Notes under the pieces: model-generated
Seen by the model: only the letters and a program-made list of their open reading frames with translations
The model's database searches: none
What the model was told of the DNA's origin: nothing
Program-made: the position numbers and the translations under genes
Part shown: in pieces, positions 37,120 to 47,284 of the stretch
How positions within the stretch are numbered: the stretch's first letter is position 1
Layout: each line of letters begins with the position of its first letter
Source: Deltaproteobacteria bacterium HGW-Deltaproteobacteria-15
GTDB lineage: Bacteria; Desulfobacterota; DSM-4660; Desulfatiglandales; HGW-15
NCBI GenBank assembly: GCA_002840535.1
Contig: PHBH01000048.1
Coordinates: 41,707-105,706 of the forward strand
Length of the DNA: 64,000 bases
Direction of reading: 5' to 3'

Positions 37120-39585
37120 ATGGATGAACGATCAGCGGAAACGGCTCATCGACGGACATCCGACGAGGGGAAATGCCGTCTTTGCGGGCTTCCGGTAGGC
37201 CGTTCCACAGCTCGCCTGAGCTGGAATGGAAACACGCATTCTTTTTGCTGCAGGGGGTGTCTGTTTGTCTTCCAGGTCCTGTCCGAGAGGCCGGAAGGAC
37301 CTCCCTCGGATTTCCTTGATACCGATCTTTTTCGGGCTGCGGCTGCCGCCGGTGTGATTCGGAACTACGACGATCCTGCCCCCGAATCTTCCAAGAAAGT
37401 ATGTTACCCCAAAGAGTTCGTCCAGGAGTGCCACCTCAGAGTAGAGGGAATGTGGTGCATGGCCTGTGCTTTCCTGATCGAGGAAGTGCTTCGGAAGCGG
37501 GAGGGCATCGTCGGCGTCGAAGTCCTTTTTTTCAGCGATCTGGTGCGAATCCAATATCTCCCCCATCGAACAAGTCCAGAACTGATTCTTAAAGAAATCA
37601 CAAAACTAGGCTACGGTGCATTTCTCTTTGAGGACGATTCCGGCGGGTCTCATGAAAAAAAGGATCTGCTGGTAAGATTGGGCGTATCGTCCATCCTGAC
37701 CATGAACATCATGGGGATCTCCTTCGTAGTGTATGGAGGCTTCTTCCGGGAGCTCGGGGAAAAGGCCATATCATCCATTTCCTACCCTTTGTTGGTCCTC
37801 TGTACAGGGGTGCTGCTGTATGGAGGATTGCCGATCCTGAAGCGGGCCGCTGCAGCGCTCCGGCATCGGACGGCGTCCATGGACACATTGATTTCGATCG
37901 GTTCACTCTCCGCTTACGGGTACAGCCTCTTCAGCATGAGCCAGGGGAGCGTTCATCTCTATTTCGATACGGCAGCTATGCTGATTACACTGGTTCTCCT
38001 GGGGAGGTTCATTGAACTTCATGCGAGGGATAGAGTCACGCAGGGCATCCATGAAATGCACCTTCTGGCGCGACAAAAAGTTCGTTTGATGCTGGACGGC
38101 AGGGAAAGATGGGCAGCGCCGGATCTGGTCCATGCAGGAGATCTCATTCAGGTCAGGAAAGGGGAGAGATCGGCTGTTGACGGGCGAATTGTATGCGGCC
38201 GTACCATGGTGGACGAGTCTTTCCTGACAGGGGAGAGCCGCCCACTCCGAAAATCCGAAGGGGAAATCATAACCGGCGGCAGCCTTCTTCTCGGGAACAC
38301 CGTAGAAATGCATGCAGTCTCTGAGGGAAGCTCGAGCACGCTGAGCCAGATGATGCAGATTCTTCAGGATGCGTTAAGCCTCAAGGACCCGATTGAACTG
38401 TTTGCCGACCGCGTGACCCGCCTGGCCGTGCCGGCCGTACTGCTCCTTGCTTCCGCCACGGCAGCGATCCTCGTCGCTGCCGGCGCGACCTGGTCCGATT
38501 CCCTGCTGCGGGCCGTTACCGTGCTGGTGATCGCCTGCCCCTGCGCCCTGGGGATCGCGACCCCCCTGGCCAGAGTGGCTTCCCTGGGATCCGCTCGAAA
38601 GAAAGGGATCCTTATTGCAAAGCCGGGTGCTTTGGAGAGAGCCAGGGATTTGCAGGCCATTGTTCTGGACAAGACGGGAACGGTCACAGAAGGCCGATTT
38701 GGTCTCCAACACATGATCATGGAAGAAGGAACGAGCCATGAGGAAGGGCTGGTAAGGGCATGCTCCGTGGAATCCGAATCCGAACACTTCATTGCAAGGG
38801 AGATCCTGGAAAAGGCCAAGGCTCTCTCTCTAACATGGGTCAAGTGCAAGCATGCCGAGTGTGTCGAGGGGCAGGGAGTGTGCGGAGAGGACAGGGGCAA
38901 GGAGGTTCTTGTCGGGAATCGGTCCCATATCGGGTCCAGGGGATGGTCCATTCACCCTGCTCTGGAGCGGAAGGCCACGGAATTCGAAAGGGCAGGGCAG
39001 ACGGTAGTGTTCGTGGCGTGGGACGGACGAGCCAGGGGTCTCTTTTCGTTTGGTGACACTATCAGGGAAGCCGCAAACGGCACGATTGCCGCTCTCCGAT
39101 CCAGAGGATTGGAGGTATGGCTTGTCTCCGGCGATTCACAAGAAACGACCGCAGCAGTTGCCAGGGGGCTGGGTATCAAAAACTACGCGGGGCAGGCGCT
39201 CCCCATGGACAAGGTCGAGATTGTGCGTGCTCTACAAGCCGCGGGCAAGCGTGTGGGAATGGTAGGAGACGGGATCAACGACGCGGCCGGATTGGCCCAG
39301 GCTGATGTGGGATTTGCTCTGGCGGCAAAAAGCAACCTCCTCCAGCAGGCGAGCGATGTCACGATTATTTCCGCGGATCTGAAAAAGGTGATCGACGCTC
39401 TGGATTTTTCGGCCTTCCACAACCATGTGGTGCGGCAGAATCTCTTCTTTTCATTCCTCTACAACGGCATTGGCATTCCCCTTGCGCTGAGCGGATATCT
39501 AAACCCCGTCCTCGCAATCCTCGCCATGTTCGCAAGCAGCCTCACCGTGATCGGCAACACGATCAGGATCACTAGAAGAAAGTAA
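37120..39585 (+). CDS. Heavy-metal (Cu-type) translocating P-type ATPase with N-terminal metal-binding domains
   Basis: CRLCGLPVG, FCCRGC, EGMWCMACAFLIEE, ITGGSLLLGNTVE, CPCALG, DKTGTVTEG, GDGINDA. Start adjusted to MDERSAE. Confidence 0.92.
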   Translation: MDERSAETAHRRTSDEGKCRLCGLPVGRSTARLSWNGNTHSFCCRGCLFVFQVLSERPEGPPSDFLDTDLFRAAAAAGVIRNYDDPAPESSKKVCYPKEFVQECHLRVEGMWCMACAFLIEEVLRKREGIVGVEVLFFSDLVRIQYLPHRTSPELILKEITKLGYGAFLFEDDSGGSHEKKDLLVRLGVSSILTMNIMGISFVVYGGFFRELGEKAISSISYPLLVLCTGVLLYGGLPILKRAAAALRHRTASMDTLISIGSLSAYGYSLFSMSQGSVHLYFDTAAMLITLVLLGRFIELHARDRVTQGIHEMHLLARQKVRLMLDGRERWAAPDLVHAGDLIQVRKGERSAVDGRIVCGRTMVDESFLTGESRPLRKSEGEIITGGSLLLGNTVEMHAVSEGSSSTLSQMMQILQDALSLKDPIELFADRVTRLAVPAVLLLASATAAILVAAGATWSDSLLRAVTVLVIACPCALGIATPLARVASLGSARKKGILIAKPGALERARDLQAIVLDKTGTVTEGRFGLQHMIMEEGTSHEEGLVRACSVESESEHFIAREILEKAKALSLTWVKCKHAECVEGQGVCGEDRGKEVLVGNRSHIGSRGWSIHPALERKATEFERAGQTVVFVAWDGRARGLFSFGDTIREAANGTIAALRSRGLEVWLVSGDSQETTAAVARGLGIKNYAGQALPMDKVEIVRALQAAGKRVGMVGDGINDAAGLAQADVGFALAAKSNLLQQASDVTIISADLKKVIDALDFSAFHNHVVRQNLFFSFLYNGIGIPLALSGYLNPVLAILAMFASSLTVIGNTIRITRRK

Positions 39586-39807
39586 GCAGTAGGCAGTAAG
39601 CAGTAAGCAGCAAAACCAACTGAGAAATGTAAAAGTTCGGTCCAACAGCAATCTGGATTCCGGCTTCCGCCGGAATGACGGAAATAGGAACACTGAAGAA
39701 TGAATGGATGTCCGTTGCGTCCCCGACTCTTACATCAAGCTAACTATATCGGTCTGTCCTTTCGCTTCTTACTGCCTACTGCCTACTGCTTACTGCTTAC
39801 TGCTCAC
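39581..39807. repeat. 7-nt tandem array pair: AGTAAGC x4 (39581-39611) and inverted TTACTGC/CTACTGC x5 (39768-39807)
   Basis: Arms are reverse complements and sit at the 3' ends of two convergent genes. Confidence 0.9.
39655..39681. repeat. Dispersed palindromic repeat GGATTCCGGCTTCCGCCGGAATGACGG
   Basis: Core ATTCCGGC-TTCC-GCCGGAAT is perfect; resembles the common GGATTCC...GGAATGACGG repeat class. Confidence 0.7.
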
Positions 39808-39812
39808 TTCTT

Positions 39813-40526
39813 TTATTCCGTCGGAAACGTAAGTTTTGCCCCAAACCAGCCAATCGCGGTGGTGAGAGCGAAAAGACAGATCACGAGAAGCAGATAGATG
39901 ACACCCCCTAAATCCAGGTTGCTGAGGATTTCGGGGTTTTGGATTCTCCAGACGAAGAGGAGAATCTCCAATGGGAGAAGCAGGAATGAAAGGATCTGCT
40001 TCATGACCACAGCGTGAATCCATTTGGCAAAGTAGTTGAGCCACCAGGTATAGAACCCGGTAGCCATGGTGATCGGGGTGAAAAAAATGGCGGCGCCCAG
40101 GCAGTGCAGCGCAGTGACCTCAAAAGAGCGTATTCCCGTAGCAAGGTAGAGGAGGACGAAAGCGGGGACGGCAAGAGTAAAGGAGATGGGAAAATGAACG
40201 GTCATCGGATGGGGGTGTCTTCTGAGCATGGGCACCCTGGTCAGGATCCATTCGAGAGCCGGCGGCAGCTTTCGTTCAACCGGTTCTTCCTTCAGGGTGC
40301 CGACCTCAGGATATCTTTCCAGCACTTCCAGTGTATGGGGCGCCGCCTTGATATCGTGCGTGAGATCGTTCCCGGCATTGTGCCTGTTCATGTGGCGGCC
40401 GCTCTTCCAGAGCTTGCTCTGTGTGACATCGTAGATCTTGCCCATGTGGGCTATATAGGCGGGCCTGCCTTCTTTCCCATTGCATTTCCTCAACTCGTCC
40501 AAATCGATTTCCTTAGCCATTTCCAC
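39813..40526 (-). CDS. Cytochrome b5-like heme-binding domain fused to a DUF2231-like membrane domain
   Basis: IDLDELRKCNGKEGRPAYIAHMGKIYDVTQSKLWKSGRHMNRHNAGNDLTHDIKAAPH, then PHPMTVHFPISFTLAVPAFVLLYLATG. Confidence 0.8.
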   Translation of the reverse strand: MEMAKEIDLDELRKCNGKEGRPAYIAHMGKIYDVTQSKLWKSGRHMNRHNAGNDLTHDIKAAPHTLEVLERYPEVGTLKEEPVERKLPPALEWILTRVPMLRRHPHPMTVHFPISFTLAVPAFVLLYLATGIRSFEVTALHCLGAAIFFTPITMATGFYTWWLNYFAKWIHAVVMKQILSFLLLPLEILLFVWRIQNPEILSNLDLGGVIYLLLVICLFALTTAIGWFGAKLTFPTE

Positions 40527-40772
40527 CTCATGTAATCTGTTAGAAAAGTGTTAGTGCAGATTCTAATTCAGCTTTCGTCTTTTTCCATATACTATTCGTG
40601 CAGAGGGATGTCCATTAGGGACCCATCACCCGAAAATACGGTAAATACCTGATTTAGCCTTTTGCTAAACCATGGCACTCTCAGGGCCACCTGAACCCTG
40701 GATGGGAGAAGCCATCCCATCCGCATCCCGATTCTGCCGGTTTCACCGGAGGAAAGCGCTTCCGATCTGCTC

Positions 40773-41483
40773 ATGGATAAGAGCTCTTTTGTCAAAAGGA
40801 TGTTTGAAGATATAGCCTTCTCCTACGATCTTCAAAACAGTGTTCTTTCTCTTCGAAGGGACATATCGTGGAGAAGGATTCTTGCCCGTTCCCTCGGCGC
40901 GTCATACAGGGGCTTGATCCTGGATGCGGCCACAGGCACATCGGAGGTTGCAATCGAGATTTGCAGGCAGAATGGAAGCGCAAAGGTCGTAGGCGTCGAT
41001 ATCTCGCCCAGGATGCTGGGGATTGCCAGTGAAAAGATCCGGGCGAGGCAATTGGATAATCGAATACACCTCGGGCTGGGAGACGGCCGCACGCTTCCAT
41101 TCAAAGACGGGACTTTCGACGCAGTCAGCATAGCATTCGGGCTTCGCAATATCGATGAAAGAAAAAAGGCGCTGGCGGAGTTCGGGAGGGTCCTGAAGCC
41201 CGGCGGGCAGTTGCTCATCATGGAATTCGGTTACCCTGAAGATCCGCTCCTGCGCATAATTTACGGCTTCTACTTTCATTATGTGCTTCCGCCGCTGGGG
41301 AACAGGCTTTCCAGAACGGATTATGCGTACTCCTATCTGGTCGAATCCGTGCGATCCTTCCCGGGGAAAGAGGCCTTCCTGAAGGAGATGGGAGACGCCG
41401 GGTTTAGACACCTCGGAACAAGGAAACTCACCTTCGGCATTGCCGTCATTTATAGTGGAGTGAAGCGAGAGAAGGACCTGTGA
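40773..41483 (+). CDS. ubiE: Ubiquinone/menaquinone biosynthesis methyltransferase
   Basis: MFEDIAFSYDLQNSVLSLRRDISWRR, LDAATGTSEVAIEI, FGLRNIDERKKALAEFGRVLKPGGQLLIMEF. Confidence 0.92.
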   Translation: MDKSSFVKRMFEDIAFSYDLQNSVLSLRRDISWRRILARSLGASYRGLILDAATGTSEVAIEICRQNGSAKVVGVDISPRMLGIASEKIRARQLDNRIHLGLGDGRTLPFKDGTFDAVSIAFGLRNIDERKKALAEFGRVLKPGGQLLIMEFGYPEDPLLRIIYGFYFHYVLPPLGNRLSRTDYAYSYLVESVRSFPGKEAFLKEMGDAGFRHLGTRKLTFGIAVIYSGVKREKDL

Positions 41484-42070
41484 AAGTCAACTGGCCGGAG
41501 AAGATATGGGTGAACAGCCCGATGCGGCTCATGGTGCAGAAGTGGGAGACCCGCTTCTTTCAGGGGCTGCATGACATGCCGCCGGGCGCCGCCTGCCTCG
41601 AGATCGGCTGCGGCCGCGGCGCGGCAGTACCATTGATTTCCAGGTGGTTCAGCCCTCGCCGGATCGATGCCCTTGACATCGATCCGGAAATGGTCCGGCG
41701 AGCCATGGGCAGGCGAAGGGGAACAACTCCTCACGGCCTGATCATGGCAGCGGACGCACAGGTGCTTCCATACCGGGATCAATGCCTCGATGCGGTTTTC
41801 AATTTCGGCATTATTCATCATCTCGAAAGGTGGAAGCTCGGACTCGAGGAGATTGCGAGGGTGCTGAGAAAAGGCGGCAGGTTCTATTTTGAAGAAATCT
41901 ATCCCCCACTTTATGCCAACCGCCTTTTGAGACATGTTGTGGCCCATCCCCGGGAAAACCGCTTCCATGGGCCGGAGTTCCGGGCCGCAATGGATCATGT
42001 CGGTCTGGATCTCCTGCAGGGGTATCACGAGAGCCGGTTTGCAATTCTGGGAGTGGCGGTGAAAAGGTGA
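41480..42070 (+). CDS. Class I SAM-dependent methyltransferase
   Basis: CLEIGCGRGAAVPLIS, DALDIDPEMVRRA, FGIIHHLERWKLGLEEIARVLRKGGRFYFEE; GTG start overlapping ubiE. Confidence 0.88.
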   Translation: MKVNWPEKIWVNSPMRLMVQKWETRFFQGLHDMPPGAACLEIGCGRGAAVPLISRWFSPRRIDALDIDPEMVRRAMGRRRGTTPHGLIMAADAQVLPYRDQCLDAVFNFGIIHHLERWKLGLEEIARVLRKGGRFYFEEIYPPLYANRLLRHVVAHPRENRFHGPEFRAAMDHVGLDLLQGYHESRFAILGVAVKR

Positions 42071-43020
42071 ATCCTCCAACGGGAACCGTGCTGCAGAAGA
42101 GCGAAATCGAACGTCCACGATGGATGCTGCTGCTGGCTCTTTCGAGAACGCCCCACGCCATCCTGGATATGGCCGCGCCGGGACTTTCAGGACTGTTGCT
42201 GCTGGACGCATTCCCGCCGTTGCAGGTCGCCATTCTGGGGCTCTTCACTGTGTTTGCAGGCTATACATCGGTATACGCGCTCAATGATCTCATGGATTGC
42301 CGCTCGGACAGCGCCAGGATCAAGCTGGCCGGATACGGCGGGGCGGAGAGCTACCTCGACAGTGTGATTGTGCGTCATCCCGTGGCACGGGGGATTCTGG
42401 ATTTTCGAGAAGGTCTCTCGTGGTCCGCTGCATGGGCCTGCCTTGCCCTCGCAGGGGCCTATGCGCTCGATCCCGTCTGTGCTCTGATTTTTCTGGGAGG
42501 CTGCCTGCTGGAGGCGATCTATTGCCTGATGTGGCGGGTCAGCCATTTTCGTGCGATCGTGAGCGGTGCAGTGAAATGCTCCGGGCCGGTCGCTGCCGCT
42601 TTTGCGCTGGTTCCCGAGCCTCCCTTCACTTTTCTGATTGTATTGTTCCTCTGGATTTTTTGCTGGGAAATCGGAGGCCAGAACATCCCTGCCGATTGGT
42701 CGGAAATTGATGATGACAGGCGGCTGCAGGCAAAAACCATTCCGGTTCGTCTTGGCCCGCGGATGGCCGGTATCGTGATGTTTAGTTTGCTGGTGGCTAC
42801 CGTTCTGCTGTCACTCCTGCTGGTCTTTATGCTGCCGATGGAGAACAGGGCAGCCTGTGCAATGTTGTTCCTGACAACGGGCGGTTTTTTCCTCCTTCTG
42901 CCCGGTGTTCGTCTCTTACGGTCCAGGAATCCCGTTGATGCCATGGCCCTGTTCAACCGATCCAGCCTCTACCCCTTTGTTCTCCTGATAGCCGTTGCAG
43001 TCAAGATCCTGGTCTCCTGA
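42067..43020 (+). CDS. UbiA-family prenyltransferase
   Basis: VYALNDLMDCRSDSAR and EIGGQNIPADWSEIDDDRRLQAKTIPVRLG; polytopic; GTG start overlapping the upstream gene. Confidence 0.85.
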   Translation: MNPPTGTVLQKSEIERPRWMLLLALSRTPHAILDMAAPGLSGLLLLDAFPPLQVAILGLFTVFAGYTSVYALNDLMDCRSDSARIKLAGYGGAESYLDSVIVRHPVARGILDFREGLSWSAAWACLALAGAYALDPVCALIFLGGCLLEAIYCLMWRVSHFRAIVSGAVKCSGPVAAAFALVPEPPFTFLIVLFLWIFCWEIGGQNIPADWSEIDDDRRLQAKTIPVRLGPRMAGIVMFSLLVATVLLSLLLVFMLPMENRAACAMLFLTTGGFFLLLPGVRLLRSRNPVDAMALFNRSSLYPFVLLIAVAVKILVS

Positions 43021-43123
43021 GCACGCCGGCTTTCCTACTGCCCATCCCTTGACAGTTTTAATCTTCAGCTTATCTTTTTTAAGCATTTCAAACCCTTTCT
43101 GAGACGAATCCCCTGAATGTGAA

Positions 43124-44479
43124 ATGAGTCTTCATCACACGGGTGACGTGGTGGGAATATCCGTCTTTATAGGGATGGAGGATAAGTTGATTGAGCAAGA
43201 AGAAAAAGATCTGATCAGAGGCCCGGTTTGCGAACCGATAATCGCCAATCCGGATCGAGACGAGGATGAAGGGTACAGTCGTGCGCCCGAGGATCTCTAT
43301 TTTCAGGAAATGACGCGATTTTCTGTACTTACCGCAGAACAAGAGGTGGAAATCTTCAAACGCATAGAACTGCAGGAAGCCCGGTTGTTCTACCTGATGG
43401 TCCGCTACCTGCACCTTCTGCGTGAAAATATCCGTGCCTTGAACTTTGAAGAAAATGACCGGGGTTATGGGAGCCTTTTGCGCCTTAATCCTGCCCATGA
43501 GAAATGGCTGTTTTCACCGATCCCGGTCCGTCTCAGCGCAAGAAGGGACAGAGTTCTTCAGAAGTTGCAGGAGGCATTTCGTGAGCTCGGCATCACGGAT
43601 AAGGAAGTGGATTTTTTCGTGGAGAAACTTTCTCTTCTCCTCAAGAAACTGGAACTTCAGGGAATGAAAATAGAGTGCGCAGGCGAGCATCCCTGTGAGG
43701 ACCTCAAACGACTCCTTGACGCTCAGTATGAACTCAAAGAAGCACGAAGGAACATGATCGAAGCCAATCTCCGGCTTGTTCGCAGCATAGCCGTGAAGTA
43801 TGCCCGGCACAGCATTCCCATTCTGGACGTCATTCAGGAAGGCAATCTCGGATTGATCAGGGCAGTGGAGAAGTTCGACTATCGAAGGGGATGCAGATTC
43901 AGTACCTATGCGATCTGGTGGATCCGACAGGCGGTCAGTCGGGCGGTCCAGAGCCATGGCCAGCCGGTTCGCATTCCCGCACACATTATGGAAGAGGTTC
44001 AGAGGGCCAAAAGGACATCCAAGCAGGCAGCGCGAGAAATGGGGCGGACGCCCACCAAGGAGGAGATAGCCTGGATGATGGAGATTTCTGTCCAGGATCT
44101 CGAGGGTGTCCTGGAAGCGATGCGGAACCGTGCGATCTCACTGGACATGCCCGTTGGCGACAGCGAGACGGAAATGAAGCACTTCATGGCGGATACGGAC
44201 TCCCTCACCCCTGAAGAGTCATTCATTCGAAACAATATGGACGCCCAGACACGGGACCTCCTGAAAGTCCTTACCACGCGGGAGCAGACTATCCTCAGGA
44301 AACGCTTCGGCATCGATGGCGGCAGAGAGCAGACCCTGCAGGAACTCTCAGAGGAATTCGGTGTGACCAGGGAACGTATACGGCAGATCGAAAGAAAAGC
44401 CCTTGCAAAGCTACGGCGCTTCAGGCGGATTCTCGATCCCGATCGATACGAAGAGGAACTGCAGATCTTGCAGGGTTGA
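43124..44479 (+). CDS. RNA polymerase sigma-70 family factor (group 2, RpoD/RpoS-like)
   Basis: [61 protein letters not shown]; region 4 [26 protein letters not shown]. Confidence 0.94.
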   Translation: MSLHHTGDVVGISVFIGMEDKLIEQEEKDLIRGPVCEPIIANPDRDEDEGYSRAPEDLYFQEMTRFSVLTAEQEVEIFKRIELQEARLFYLMVRYLHLLRENIRALNFEENDRGYGSLLRLNPAHEKWLFSPIPVRLSARRDRVLQKLQEAFRELGITDKEVDFFVEKLSLLLKKLELQGMKIECAGEHPCEDLKRLLDAQYELKEARRNMIEANLRLVRSIAVKYARHSIPILDVIQEGNLGLIRAVEKFDYRRGCRFSTYAIWWIRQAVSRAVQSHGQPVRIPAHIMEEVQRAKRTSKQAAREMGRTPTKEEIAWMMEISVQDLEGVLEAMRNRAISLDMPVGDSETEMKHFMADTDSLTPEESFIRNNMDAQTRDLLKVLTTREQTILRKRFGIDGGREQTLQELSEEFGVTRERIRQIERKALAKLRRFRRILDPDRYEEELQILQG

Positions 44480-44482
44480 GAA

Positions 44483-44788
44483 TCAGTTGTCCGCCAGCAA
44501 CGGTTCGGCATAGGGACTCTCAAACCAGAGACTTCTTCCCGGCTCTGACTCGATGAGTGTCTCCGTCATGAAGAGCAGCACAAGAATGAGAGTCCCCTCG
44601 TCAACTTCGAAATCATCCCAGCCTCTTGATTGCATCTCGATATTCATCTCGTCGAGACTCAAGGAGGCTTCCTCGGCAATGATCGAGCCAAGATCTCTGA
44701 TGCATGCTGGAATCCGGTCGAGGGGGATTCCCTTGCTCGATAGCTGCTCCACCAGGTTCCTGACGTTGCTGTTCATCGGAGCCCCCAC
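44483..44788 (-). CDS. Hypothetical protein (~97-101 aa)
   Basis: Coherent acidic ORF MNSNVRNLVEQLSSKGIPLDRIPACIRDLGSII...; no recognised family. Confidence 0.5.
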   Translation of the reverse strand: MGAPMNSNVRNLVEQLSSKGIPLDRIPACIRDLGSIIAEEASLSLDEMNIEMQSRGWDDFEVDEGTLILVLLFMTETLIESEPGRSLWFESPYAEPLLADN

Positions 44789-44892
44789 TTTTCAGCTTGC
44801 GATGCGTCTGCATCGGCTGGTTTCGCCTTCCGGAGCTTGATCCCCCGGTTCCGGCCGCAGTTTCTCGAGTTCCGCCGTGGAGGCATACCCGT

Positions 44893-45123
44893 TTAATCCA
44901 TTTCCGGATTGATCTCCCGGAAAATGGTTTCCTTGATATCAGGATAGGTCCCGGCGAATGAGGGTAACGTTTGCTCCAGAAACCTGTTCAGCGCAGCAAT
45001 CTCCAGTTTGATTTTATCGATCTCGGCTTTCATTTCCATAAGGCGGGAATCGGTCAAGTCGCCGGACATGCGCAGTGCTGTACCCATCCGATCGATTTCC
45101 TTTTGTAGTGCAACCAGGTTCAT
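44893..45123 (-). CDS. Small coiled-coil hypothetical protein
   Basis: MNLVALQKEIDRMGTALRMSGDLTDSRLMEMKAEIDKIKLEIAALNRFLEQTLPSFAGT; resembles Spo0E-like short helical hairpins only superficially. Confidence 0.5.
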   Translation of the reverse strand: MNLVALQKEIDRMGTALRMSGDLTDSRLMEMKAEIDKIKLEIAALNRFLEQTLPSFAGTYPDIKETIFREINPEMD

Positions 45124-45415
45124 CCCTTAGTCACCTCGTTCCTCCACTCTCCCTCGAGCAAATTTTCTATTACTCATGCCTTTGCAGGGGTCCGGTTACA
45201 ATAGGGCAGTTCATGTATTTTCCCGGTAGGTTATTGAATTGACTAAGTACCTGTGATGGTTAAAGCAGGCGAATACCCCTGAGGACCTTGTGGAATACAG
45301 GATCTGGCTTATTGGTGAGAACAGAGGGTAGTCAGTAGAATGTGGGGTGTGGGCCGGCCGCTGGTCGCCTGAGAGCCAGTGTAAACAAGTGGCCTTAAAC
45401 ACAGGGGGTTCTCAT

Positions 45416-46543
45416 ATGTTTGGCAAGAGATTCAATCTATTCAGACTAATGGGTTTTCAGGTGCGGATCGATCTCAGCTGGATTTTTATCGCCGTTCTGA
45501 TTTCCTGGTCCCTGTCCACCGGCTTTTTCCCGTTTTATTACCAGGGTCTCAATACGGGTACGTATTGGATCATGGGAGTGGTGGGAGCATTGGGCCTGTT
45601 TTTGTCGATCATCGTCCATGAGTTTTCTCATTCGCTCGTGGCGAGGAAATACGGAATGCCGATGAAAGGCATTACCCTTTTCATTTTCGGCGGCATGGCT
45701 GAAATGGGGGACGAACCCCCAAGCTCCAAGGCGGAGTTTATGATGGCGGTGATCGGCCCGATTTCGAGCATTGTGATCGCCGGAATTTTCTATGGCGTCT
45801 ACGCGGCAGGCGGTGGATTGATTCCGCAGGCGGTAAACGGAGTGATCGGGTATCTCTCGTTCATCAATGCGATTCTGGCTGCTTTCAACATCATCCCGGC
45901 ATTCCCTCTCGATGGAGGAAGGGTGCTCCGCTCTCTTCTCTGGGGCATCAAGGGCGACCTCCGATGGGCCACGCGCATCAGCTCTTTCATCGGCTCAGCT
46001 TTCGGAATCCTTCTGATCTTCATGGGGATTGTCAGTTTTTTTTCAGGAAATTTCATCGGCGGCATGTGGTGGTTTCTGATAGGGATGTTTCTAAACAGCG
46101 CCGCGAGGATGTCCTATCAACAGCTCCTTACCCGAAGGGCGCTTGAAGGCGAATCGGTCAGCCGCTTCATGACAAAAGACCCTGTCACGGTTTCGCGGTC
46201 CACAACACTGGAAAGCTTCGTGAATGATTATGTCTACCGCTACCAGCACAAGATGTTCCCGGTGGTGAGCGACTCGGATCAGATGGACGGCTGTATTACA
46301 ACCGCCGAGATCAAGGCGATCCCGCGGGAGGAGTGGAAGAGCAAGAGGGTGGGCGATATCCTGAAACCCTGCTCCACCGACACGGTCATCCCGGCAGAAA
46401 CCGATGCCGTGAAAGCCCTTTCCCTTATGAACCGCACAGGCTCGAGCAGATTGCTCGTGGTGGAAGGCAACCGGCTTGCCGGCGTGATATCGCTCAAAGA
46501 CATGCTGAAGTTTCTGTCTCTGAAAGTGGAGATGGACGCATGA
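45416..46543 (+). CDS. Site-2 protease family membrane metalloprotease with C-terminal CBS pair
   Basis: IIVHEFSHSLVARKYG (HExxH), NIIPAFPLDGGRVLRSLLW, CBS-like C-terminus. Confidence 0.93.
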   Translation: MFGKRFNLFRLMGFQVRIDLSWIFIAVLISWSLSTGFFPFYYQGLNTGTYWIMGVVGALGLFLSIIVHEFSHSLVARKYGMPMKGITLFIFGGMAEMGDEPPSSKAEFMMAVIGPISSIVIAGIFYGVYAAGGGLIPQAVNGVIGYLSFINAILAAFNIIPAFPLDGGRVLRSLLWGIKGDLRWATRISSFIGSAFGILLIFMGIVSFFSGNFIGGMWWFLIGMFLNSAARMSYQQLLTRRALEGESVSRFMTKDPVTVSRSTTLESFVNDYVYRYQHKMFPVVSDSDQMDGCITTAEIKAIPREEWKSKRVGDILKPCSTDTVIPAETDAVKALSLMNRTGSSRLLVVEGNRLAGVISLKDMLKFLSLKVEMDA

Positions 46544-46655
46544 AACAGAAAAGAGAGGAATGAGGGTTCCGTTGCTGAAAAGGTGGTGAGGCTCTCACCA
46601 AGCCCGGTGCTGACCATTCCGGCGCCACCCCCTGAGAAAGAAGCATGATAGGACT

Positions 46656-47243
46656 ATGAAAAATTCTGAACACACACAGAGGACCGACATAAAGTCGCCC
46701 ACCATAAAGACGATGATGATTCCCCTGAGCTTATGCGCCAGGGTGGAGGAGGGTGCAAACCTCCACGATGCGATCGCGGTGTTGTACGATACCCACACAA
46801 GGGATCTACAGAGCTCTTACAGGTCCAGGGCCATCCTGGTTTTCAACCGCGAGAATCGGATCGTCGGAAAAATCGATCCCCTTGATCTTATCGCAGGAGT
46901 GGAGGATGGATACAGGAGGATAGGGGATCTCAAGTCCATCTCCCATATGGGGTTCACACGGGAGTTCATGAAGATGATGATCGACAGCCACAGGCTGTGG
47001 CAGGATCCTTTAACGGACATTTGCAGGAAGGCAGCCAGCCGGAAGGTCGGAGATATCATGAGCAAACCCGGCCCTGAAGAATTCGTGGAGGAAGAGGACT
47101 CCCTCGCTGAGGCGATTCACCGGCTGGCACTGGGGCATCTCCCGTTCCTGATTGTGAAAAAGGACGAAAAGGTTACGGGAATTCTGCGGATGGACGACAT
47201 CTTCGGGAGGATCTGCGATGAAATCCGCAGATGCGAGCCGTGA
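46656..47243 (+). CDS. CBS-domain protein
   Basis: Two CBS-like segments: RAILVFNRENRIVGKIDPLDLI and EDSLAEAIHRLALGHLPFLIVKKDEKVTGILRMDDIF. Confidence 0.85.
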   Translation: MKNSEHTQRTDIKSPTIKTMMIPLSLCARVEEGANLHDAIAVLYDTHTRDLQSSYRSRAILVFNRENRIVGKIDPLDLIAGVEDGYRRIGDLKSISHMGFTREFMKMMIDSHRLWQDPLTDICRKAASRKVGDIMSKPGPEEFVEEEDSLAEAIHRLALGHLPFLIVKKDEKVTGILRMDDIFGRICDEIRRCEP

Positions 47244-47252
47244 TTTAGGGAG

Positions 47253-47284
47253 AGTAAGCAGTAAACAGTAAGCAGTAAGCAGTT
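47253..47284. repeat. 7-nt tandem array AGTAAGC AGTAAAC AGTAAGC AGTAAGC
   Basis: Same unit as the 39581-39611 array, just after a CBS gene stop. Confidence 0.85.
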
